From: SZUA-254 sp964596065
GTDB taxonomy: Bacteria > Bacteroidota > Ignavibacteria > UBA10030 > SZUA-254
Assembly: GCA_964596065.1 (NCBI GenBank)
Contig: CAZQSM010000065.1
Coordinates: 1 to 11,866, forward strand
DNA length: 11,866 bases
Direction of reading: 5' to 3'
Positions 7,174 through 11,866 of the stretch are shown here, in pieces; position 1 is the stretch's first letter, and each line of letters starts with the position of its first letter. The position numbers and the translations under genes were made by a program. The notes under the pieces were generated by a model, which saw only the letters and a list, made by a program, of their open reading frames with translations, made no database searches and was not told the origin of the DNA.

Positions 7174-8118
7174 TTAAAATATAGCGGAAAGTGTGATCAT
7201 ATGGAAACCGTTCGGAGCGAACGATTCGTGCGTGTATCCGTAGGTGAGCGAGGGCGACCAGCCGTCGAGCGGCTTTTCAATCGAGAACCCGAAGGCGGGC
7301 TTGACGCCGGTCGCCTCCCCGCCCGTCTCGATGCGGTCGGCGCCACCGCGCAGCGTGAACTCCCGCACGATCCTGTACTCCACGCCCGACCGGATCACCG
7401 CGGATCCTCCGGACGCGTGTTCGATGTCGACGGCCGCGATCGCCCCGGAGCCGGGAAAGGTATAGGATATTCCGAGCCGCTTCAGCATCGGAAATTTATC
7501 CTCCGTTTCCCGGCCGTCGGAATTGACGTCCTTCGTGTTCCATTTGTATTTCGAACCGATGTCCTGCACGACGAGCCCAACGGCAATGCCCTCGGCCGGG
7601 GTGACCAGCAAGCCCGCGTCGAATCCGACCGTGGTGGTGGTGACCCCCTCGAACAGCTTGCTGTGATAGAGTTTCATCGTGACGCCGATCGAGACCCTGG
7701 CGTCGACCCGGTTCGAAAACGAAAGGTAGATCTGGTTTTCGTACGTCGAATAGAGCGCGGTGTGTTCGCCGTCGCTGTCCCTGCCGTCGATGTCCCTGAC
7801 GCCCGCGTTGATCAGGCCGATCGACACGCCGCCCGTCGGATCGATCGGCTGGGTGTAGGAGAGGAAGTTCAGGTATCGGTCGAGCGACAGAATCCCGAAC
7901 GAGGCCCCGGCATGCCTCACCGTCGCAAAGGCGGGCAGCGCGGGGTTGTAATAACTGCTCACCTCGCCGCCGATCACCGCCGTCATGGCGTTACCCATCG
8001 CCATGCCGCGCGCGCCGAACCCCATCCGTGCGAAACTTCCCGCACGCCCGGCCGACTGCGCCCCGGCGGTTCCGTACGCGAGACCCCACCAGCAGACTAT
8101 CCCCAGGAGTAGTTTCAT
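7174..8118 (-). CDS. PorV/PorQ-family outer-membrane protein (copy A)
   Basis: A 314-residue protein. The signal peptide MKLLLGIVCWWGLAYGTAGAQ (about 21 residues) is followed by the family signature FARMGFGARGMAMGNAMTAV...SSYYNPALPAF (about residues 29-64). Alternating beta strands follow, with the pattern of an outer-membrane barrel, and the C-terminal residue is Phe (TLSAIF), a common end for barrels recognised by the BAM machinery. The family holds T9SS PorV and PorQ and many uncharacterised FCB proteins. It starts 1 nt after the stop of the CTD-bearing propeller gene, so cargo and candidate shuttle are made together. An acidic/polar insert around 'KDVNSDGRETEDKF' may be an extracellular loop. 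The exact role is not provable from sequence. Confidence 0.87.
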   Translation of the reverse strand: MKLLLGIVCWWGLAYGTAGAQSAGRAGSFARMGFGARGMAMGNAMTAVIGGEVSSYYNPALPAFATVRHAGASFGILSLDRYLNFLSYTQPIDPTGGVSIGLINAGVRDIDGRDSDGEHTALYSTYENQIYLSFSNRVDARVSIGVTMKLYHSKLFEGVTTTTVGFDAGLLVTPAEGIAVGLVVQDIGSKYKWNTKDVNSDGRETEDKFPMLKRLGISYTFPGSGAIAAVDIEHASGGSAVIRSGVEYRIVREFTLRGGADRIETGGEATGVKPAFGFSIEKPLDGWSPSLTYGYTHESFAPNGFHMITLSAIF

Positions 8119-8119
8119 T

Positions 8120-9736
8120 TTACTGCATCACCACAATTTTACCGAAAAGGGGCTCGTCCGATCCGAGATCGATGCGATAAAAATACACCCCGTTGGACAC
8201 CAGCCCTCCGGCGTCGTTGTTCCCGTCCCAGAGTTCGTCGTATTCCGCGCCCGACGCGCGCAAAGCCCCGTTGATGAGCGTCCGCACGCGGTTCATGCCG
8301 AAATCGAAAATCTCGACGCGCACACCGACGGTGGCGCCCGGGGAACCCGCGTCGATACCGTAATGAATCCGGATCGGTTCAGACAGGGGGGAAAAGGGAT
8401 TCGGGTACGCGTACGTGGCGCCGGACGTCCCGACCGATTGAAACGCCCGGGACACGTGCCAGACCGATCCGAACGGGGAGAGGTCGTTGTCGATTGTCCA
8501 CGCGAGGCCGTCCGCGGTCCCCACATACACCGTGTCGCCGATGACTCCGGATGCGAAGAAGCTGCTGGAGGTCACCCTCACCATCCCGCCCTCGTCCACG
8601 ATCTCATCGGTCTGGACGATGGTCCTTCCGCCATCGGAAGTCCTGAAGATCCCCTGATTCGTCGAGATGTAGGCGATCGAATCGCGAAACCCGAAATCGT
8701 AGGCCCGCACGCCGTGAAGCAAATTCGTCCAGCTTCTCCCGCCGTCTTCGGTGTAGCTCACTCCAAACTGTTCGTCCCGCCCCTCCGCCTGCCAGTTGGT
8801 GGTCCAAATACGGCTGATGAGCGAATCGGGACCCTGGAACACCTGCCGCCTGATGGCGATGACCCAGTTCCCGAGGATCGGGGATGCCTGGTTGGTCGCC
8901 GTGTATTTCGTCCACGACACCCCACCGTCCGTCGATTTATTGATCCCCCCGGCGGTGCCGCACCAGATGGTGGTGTCGTCGACCGCGAGCACTGAAAAGG
9001 CCAGGAAGTTATTGTTCCGGCGGGGGTCGAACCGTTCGAAAATCCTGAAGAGTTTGAGTGAATCTCCGGGCGCGTAGGCCCAGAGGGTATCGCCGGGCGA
9101 GATGGTGTTCCGGTTGTCGGGTGGAAGCAGGATTCTCTCCCACGTCGCGCCCAGGTCTGTCGATTTTCGAAGGCCGCTGGCCCAGCTGGCGATCCACACG
9201 GTCGAATTCTGGAGCGACGCGTCGAACGTGACGTTCTGTTCCCTGACCACGATCGGGAGGAGCCTGATCGAATCATTGATGCCGTAGCTGATGATGCTGT
9301 CGCCCCGGGCATCGAGCACCTGGTCGCGATGGTTCCACGTCATGCCGTTGTCGGTCGAATAGGCATACCCGGATCCCGTCTGGACGCTGCCCTCGTCAAG
9401 GTCCTTCTCGAACCCCGTGGAACACCAGATGGTGTCGCCCGCCGAGGTGACGGCAAATATTCCGTCATTCGCGAACGCGGGATCGGAGCGATAACTCTCC
9501 CATTCCGCCCCCGAGGCACCCCTCTTTGCCAGCCCCTTCCCGGTTCCGATCCAGAGCGTTCCGTCGTCGCCCACGCTGATGTGGGAGATACTGTTGCTCG
9601 GAATTCTGGGTCCCGTTTCGCCCGATGGCGCGCCGAGGGTGAACGCCCGTCCGGGGAGTTCCTGGGCCCTCGATGCCGGCCCCAGTGCGATCAGGGCGCA
9701 GCAGGCGACGGACAGGTGACGAAGACGATGATTCAT
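8120..9736 (-). CDS. Secreted beta-propeller protein with C-terminal FlgD-like/T9SS sorting-type domain
   Basis: A 538-residue exported protein. Residues 1-25 are a signal peptide ending SRAQ. The body repeats a propeller blade pattern: ISVGDDGTLWIGTGKGLAKR, VWIASWASGLRKSTDLGATW, IWCGTAGGINKSTDGGVSW, VSYTEDGGRSW, and YISTNQGIFRTSDGG. These resemble BNR/sialidase-type and 'two-component regulator propeller' repeats. Residues 442-538 begin YAYPNPFSPL, contain VEIFDFGMNRVRTL, ELWDGNNDAGGLVSNGVYFYRI, and end GKIVVMQ. This is the typical layout of FlgD-Ig-like/T9SS type A C-terminal domains, which direct export across the outer membrane and surface attachment. No catalytic motif is visible, so a binding or structural role is likely. 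Its ATG overlaps the lipoprotein stop (TGATG), and a PorV-family gene starts 1 nt after its own stop. Confidence 0.88.
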   Translation of the reverse strand: MNHRLRHLSVACCALIALGPASRAQELPGRAFTLGAPSGETGPRIPSNSISHISVGDDGTLWIGTGKGLAKRGASGAEWESYRSDPAFANDGIFAVTSAGDTIWCSTGFEKDLDEGSVQTGSGYAYSTDNGMTWNHRDQVLDARGDSIISYGINDSIRLLPIVVREQNVTFDASLQNSTVWIASWASGLRKSTDLGATWERILLPPDNRNTISPGDTLWAYAPGDSLKLFRIFERFDPRRNNNFLAFSVLAVDDTTIWCGTAGGINKSTDGGVSWTKYTATNQASPILGNWVIAIRRQVFQGPDSLISRIWTTNWQAEGRDEQFGVSYTEDGGRSWTNLLHGVRAYDFGFRDSIAYISTNQGIFRTSDGGRTIVQTDEIVDEGGMVRVTSSSFFASGVIGDTVYVGTADGLAWTIDNDLSPFGSVWHVSRAFQSVGTSGATYAYPNPFSPLSEPIRIHYGIDAGSPGATVGVRVEIFDFGMNRVRTLINGALRASGAEYDELWDGNNDAGGLVSNGVYFYRIDLGSDEPLFGKIVVMQ

Positions 9737-10581
9737 CAGGGATTCAGGATGGTCAATGGGTGGAGGATCGTATTCGAGGAGACGCCCGAGCGATCGACGG
9801 CCTCGAAACGAAACCGGAATGTCGCGGCGGGCGTGCCCGACGGAAGCTGGACGATGATCGAAAAGGTGCCGTCGTTCGCGACCGAATCGCCGCTGACTCC
9901 GTTGATGTGGCCGTCGTCGAACATCAGGAATCTTCTCGTCGTGTCGGACGGGGAGTCGAGGTTTCTGAAAAACACCTCGGCGATATCCCCCTGTCCGTCG
10001 GAATCCGCGGCCATCACCGACATCATAATCAGCGACACCTGCCCGCTCGGCGGGATCTCGACCGTGTCCGGGGCGGAGAGCCCGGAGACCATCGGTGGAC
10101 GATTGGATCGAAACACCCCGAACTGACGATGCACCGTGTTCGAGGGGTATTCCGGAAGATGAAATCCCGTGACGGACACCTGGAAATTACCGACATCCAC
10201 CCTCCGGAGTTGGAAGTTGACCGTGCCTGCGAAAAGCCCGTCGCCGGCGTTGAGGTCGGGGCTCACCCCGTCATCCCGCAGGGTGCCGGTCCCGTAGAGC
10301 CGCTCCTCCGACGGCAACGTCACCGAATATCGGACCGTCGTCGATGTGGTACCCGGCGCTTTGTCCACGCCGACAATGCAATTCATTGAGAGGGTGATGA
10401 TGTCCGTCGGCGCCGTCTGGCCGTTGACCAGGATGGTGTCGGTATTGAAGCTTTCCGGATAAATCTCCAGGTCGTGCAGGAACGGTTGCCTGTAATCGAC
10501 GTCCAGGGGGGAGTCGACGGTGCGCTCGCAGGAGCTGAGAAGACCTGCGACCAGGAAGAGGATGGGAAATCCGCGTTTCAT
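9736..10581 (-). CDS. Predicted lipoprotein with two Asp/Gly-rich repeat motifs (unrecognised)
   Basis: A 281-residue protein with a lipoprotein signal: MKRGFPILFLVAGLLSSC, where LSSC is a lipobox and Cys18 becomes the lipidated N-terminus. Residues after Cys are ERTVDS, not an inner-membrane Asp+2 signal, so outer-membrane sorting is possible. The mature part is predicted to be beta-rich and Ig-like. A motif occurs twice: LRDDGVSPDLNAGDGLFAGTV and FDDGHINGVSGDSVANDGTFSI. This pattern is common in extracellular Ca-binding or carbohydrate-associated modules of FCB bacteria. A central section with NRPPMVSGLSAPDTVEIP looks like a fibronectin or cadherin-like linker start. I cannot assign a named family. 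It is the first gene of the five-gene operon; its stop overlaps the next start. GAGAAAG about 10 nt before the ATG is a weak ribosome-binding site. Confidence 0.85.
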   Translation of the reverse strand: MKRGFPILFLVAGLLSSCERTVDSPLDVDYRQPFLHDLEIYPESFNTDTILVNGQTAPTDIITLSMNCIVGVDKAPGTTSTTVRYSVTLPSEERLYGTGTLRDDGVSPDLNAGDGLFAGTVNFQLRRVDVGNFQVSVTGFHLPEYPSNTVHRQFGVFRSNRPPMVSGLSAPDTVEIPPSGQVSLIMMSVMAADSDGQGDIAEVFFRNLDSPSDTTRRFLMFDDGHINGVSGDSVANDGTFSIIVQLPSGTPAATFRFRFEAVDRSGVSSNTILHPLTILNP

Positions 10582-10584
10582 TGG

Positions 10585-10682
10585 TTGATACTTTCTCTGG
10601 CCGGGTGTAAGTGGTCTGTGTCCGGGTGGCCTCGTCGCAGTATCCGACCGATACCTTGAGAAGCCGGTTAACGAAGTATCAA
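10585..10682 (-). repeat. 9-bp inverted repeat framing the lipoprotein mRNA leader
   Basis: TTGATACTT (+ strand 10585-10593) and its exact reverse complement AAGTATCAA (10674-10682) stand 80 nt apart. On the transcript the arms could form a closing stem just before the start codon of the lipoprotein gene (ATG 10581-10579). Inside the pair lies a smaller hairpin, GTATC at 10640-10644 with GATAC at 10650-10654. It may be a structured leader, or a binding-site pair, or chance. Confidence 0.3.
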
Positions 10683-10722
10683 TCGCTCGCGGGTTTTGAG
10701 GTTTGTGAGTAGAATGTAGATA

Positions 10723-10751
10723 AAATTATCAAAATTCCCGTGTAAAGTCAA
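10723..10751 (-). promoter_or_regulatory. Candidate promoter of the five-gene envelope operon
   Basis: On the - strand, TTGACT (10751-10746) is followed after 17 nt by TAATTT (10728-10723), which continues as TAATTTTA and so matches the Bacteroidota -7 element TAnnTTTG at 7 of 8 positions. GATAAT (10730-10725) gives an alternative -10 with a 15-nt spacer. The stretch is the most A+T-rich in the 10582-10771 spacer. A start near 10716 would leave a leader of about 135 nt. Confidence 0.4.
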
Positions 10752-10754
10752 GGA

Positions 10755-10772
10755 ACGACCTGCGGGGGTCGT
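10755..10772 (-). terminator. Weak candidate terminator hairpin behind the M50 protease gene
   Basis: ACGACC (10755-10760) pairs with GGTCGT (10767-10772) around a 6-nt loop. The hairpin begins on the last base of the protease stop codon. On the - strand it is followed by TTCCTTGACTTT, only a poor T run. It could end the protease transcript just before the operon promoter. Confidence 0.3.
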
Positions 10773-11707
10773 CACTCCATGAAGGGGATGGGGGGGAAGA
10801 TCAGGAAGAGCAGGAGCAACGTCGCCCAACCCAGGATCCGGCGCCACTCATCGATGCCTTCGGTGTCCGGGACCTCCGGGTGTTTCAATTTGATGACGAA
10901 GAAGATCATGAGGGCCCAGACCAACCATCCCGCGGTGCCGAACCGGAGGCCCGGATCGAGAAACGGGGTAAGGCCTATGAGGCCGCCGAGGACCAGCACG
11001 GCGAAAAAAATCTGGGCCACCAGGATTTGCCACCTCGATCCGACAAGGGCGTATAAAATATGGCCTCCGTCCAGCTGGCCAACCGGCATCAGGTTGATCG
11101 CGGTGACGAACAGGCCGAACCAACCCGCGCAGAGGTACGGGTAATGGTAGACCTCATTCATCGGTGGAAAGTATCCGCCCCAGAGGTTGAGCTTCCCGAG
11201 CGTCCAGAACAGGAGAGAATTTCCAAAGGAGAAACCTTCACTGGGCAGGGAGCTCAAAAGCCGGTATTCGGGATGGATGCTGTAGATGAATTCTTTTGAG
11301 GGCAATGTGGCGAGCCCAGCGAGCAAAATCCCCGCCGTTACGACGAGCCCCGCAAGCGGCCCCGCGATACCGACGTCGAAAAGCACCTTGTTCCGGGTCA
11401 GGGGGGTGCGAATTCTGATGACAGCCCCCATCGTGCCGAAGGGGTTGAATAAAAAATGGGGGATCGGTATGAAGAATGGAAGTGTCGTGTTAATTTGATG
11501 ATGACGCGCGGCGAAATAATGCCCGAATTCATGGGCGGTCAGGATAGCCAGGATGCTCAGTGAATAGGGGAGACCGTAGTGGAAATTTGACAATTCCTGA
11601 AAGTCGCGATTGGCCCAGGAGACACCGGCAAGGGTGGTCGTAAAAAAAGTGATCAGGAAGAGCCCCATGTGAATGGTGGCTCGGACGAATCCGATGGATT
11701 GGCGCAT
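10772..11707 (-). CDS. Site-2-type intramembrane zinc metalloprotease (peptidase family M50)
   Basis: A 311-residue polytopic inner-membrane protein with many hydrophobic helices. The zinc site is complete: TAHEFGHYFAARHH (His59, Glu60, His63) and, further on, NLMPVGQLDGGH (Asn205, Asp213 as third zinc ligand). No PDZ domain lies between them, as in compact S2P/SpoIVFB-like members. A loop with PLTRNKVLFDVGIAGPLAG follows the first motif; this arrangement is common in the S2P-M50 'metalloprotease' group of cyanobacteria, plastids (EGY-like) and FCB bacteria. Such enzymes cut membrane-spanning regulators within the bilayer; no substrate is visible nearby. ATG at 11707 is chosen over the adjacent TTG at 11710. 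No Shine-Dalgarno sequence is seen. By eye this gene is less G+C-rich than its neighbours. It appears to be its own transcription unit. Confidence 0.93.
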   Translation of the reverse strand: MRQSIGFVRATIHMGLFLITFFTTTLAGVSWANRDFQELSNFHYGLPYSLSILAILTAHEFGHYFAARHHQINTTLPFFIPIPHFLFNPFGTMGAVIRIRTPLTRNKVLFDVGIAGPLAGLVVTAGILLAGLATLPSKEFIYSIHPEYRLLSSLPSEGFSFGNSLLFWTLGKLNLWGGYFPPMNEVYHYPYLCAGWFGLFVTAINLMPVGQLDGGHILYALVGSRWQILVAQIFFAVLVLGGLIGLTPFLDPGLRFGTAGWLVWALMIFFVIKLKHPEVPDTEGIDEWRRILGWATLLLLFLIFPPIPFME

Positions 11708-11743
11708 CAACTGTGGGGTTGCTGGTGGGGGCTAGGCTCTGAC

Positions 11744-11764
11744 GATCAGAATATGATTCTGATC
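11744..11764. promoter_or_regulatory. Perfect 9-3-9 inverted repeat, candidate operator of the protease gene
   Basis: GATCAGAAT (11744-11752), centre ATG, then ATTCTGATC (11756-11764): both arms match at all nine positions. It lies 37 nt upstream of the protease ATG and covers the transcription start predicted from the promoter at 11766-11795. That is where a dimeric repressor would bind. In RNA it could instead form a 9-bp hairpin, but a 3-nt loop and no T run argue against a terminator. It matches no operator I can name. Confidence 0.5.
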
Positions 11765-11765
11765 C

Positions 11766-11795
11766 AACATACTGAATTAAGGCATCAGATACCAA
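11766..11795 (-). promoter_or_regulatory. Candidate promoter of the M50 protease gene
   Basis: On the - strand TTGGTA (11795-11790) is followed after 18 nt by TATGTT (11771-11766). Transcription would begin near 11759, inside the inverted repeat, leaving a leader of about 50 nt. The elements are imperfect, but this is the A+T-rich part of the spacer and lies just downstream of a terminator. Confidence 0.4.
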
Positions 11796-11800
11796 AATGA

Positions 11801-11832
11801 AAAAGCTCCGACCCTGGTGGGCCGGAGCTTTT
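11801..11832. terminator. Strong intrinsic terminator hairpin, possibly bidirectional
   Basis: AAAAGCTCCG (11801-11810) pairs perfectly with CGGAGCTTTT (11823-11832). Inside, CCC (11812-11814) pairs with GGG (11819-11821) around the loop TGGT, separated by one A/C mismatch. On the - strand the hairpin is followed by TTTTTCATTTT, a good T tract, so it most likely ends a - strand gene lying beyond the right edge. On the + strand only TTTTG follows. The remaining 34 nt to the edge hold nothing I can assign. Confidence 0.75.
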
Positions 11833-11866
11833 GAGTAGAACAGGTGTAACCGATTTACGGCCGGGG

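Noticed and set aside
8796..10389. Several + strand open frames across the propeller and lipoprotein genes
   Set aside because: No family motif, low-complexity Arg/Gly/Pro content, and they are antisense to genes with clear signal peptides and domains.
11744..11764. Reading the palindrome as a Fur or PerR box
   Set aside because: It shares GA/TC-flanked dyad character, but the arm sequence and 3-nt centre do not fit the known 7-1-7 or 6-6-6 patterns closely enough.
11833..11866. End of a tRNA or coding gene at the right edge
   Set aside because: The 34 nt are too short to tell; CCCCGGCCG on the - strand could be several things. Only the terminator beside it is supported.
1..11866. CRISPR array, insertion sequence, integron or prophage
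   Set aside because: No spaced direct repeats, transposase or integrase motifs, terminal inverted repeats or phage structural genes were seen. The tRNA 3' end is not followed by an integrase or a repeat of its end in this window.

Overview
The window looks like a piece of chromosome from a G+C-rich member of the FCB superphylum (Bacteroidota/Ignavibacteriota-like). The main clues are two tandem PorV/PorQ-family outer-membrane proteins, a secreted beta-propeller ending in a type IX secretion (T9SS)-like C-terminal domain, a lipoprotein with a classical lipobox, and several start codons with little or no Shine-Dalgarno sequence. This placement is inference from protein families; no marker gene that fixes the phylum is present.

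Left part, + strand (1-5670). The window opens inside a tRNA-Ala(GGC). A compact three-gene cluster follows: an AhpD-like/carboxymuconolactone decarboxylase-family protein, a PAS-PAS-GAF sensor with no output domain, and a 42-residue single-span membrane microprotein at 1906-2034. A sigma70-like promoter then precedes a monofunctional aspartokinase. The aspartokinase overlaps by 17 nt with the first of two adjacent family-9 glycosyltransferases (ADP-heptose:LPS heptosyltransferase type). The second glycosyltransferase is unusual: it has two four-cysteine clusters and an Asn where the family normally has the catalytic Asp.

Middle part, - strand (10581 down to 5692). Five genes are packed with spacings of -1, 1, 2 and 10 nt, so they are almost certainly one operon. 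In transcription order they are a lipoprotein, a secreted propeller with a sorting-type C-terminal domain, PorV/PorQ-like protein A, PorV/PorQ-like protein B, and an exported thioredoxin-fold protein with a WCGWC active site. All five have export signals. Together they resemble a small envelope or secretion module: a cargo with its sorting domain, two candidate outer-membrane shuttle/barrel proteins, a surface or periplasmic lipoprotein and a periplasmic thiol protein. A candidate promoter and a roughly 135-nt leader with an inverted repeat lie upstream.

Right part, - strand (11707 down to 10772). A site-2-type intramembrane metalloprotease (M50) stands alone. A candidate promoter precedes it, with a perfect inverted repeat (9-bp arms, 3-nt centre) over the predicted transcription start. 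A strong hairpin terminator at 11801-11832 separates it from whatever lies beyond the right edge.

I see no insertion sequence, CRISPR array, phage gene or plasmid function. The most interesting unit is the five-gene PorV/CTD/lipoprotein/thioredoxin operon, followed by the cysteine-rich Asn-substituted glycosyltransferase, the palindrome at the protease promoter and the microprotein behind the orphan sensor.
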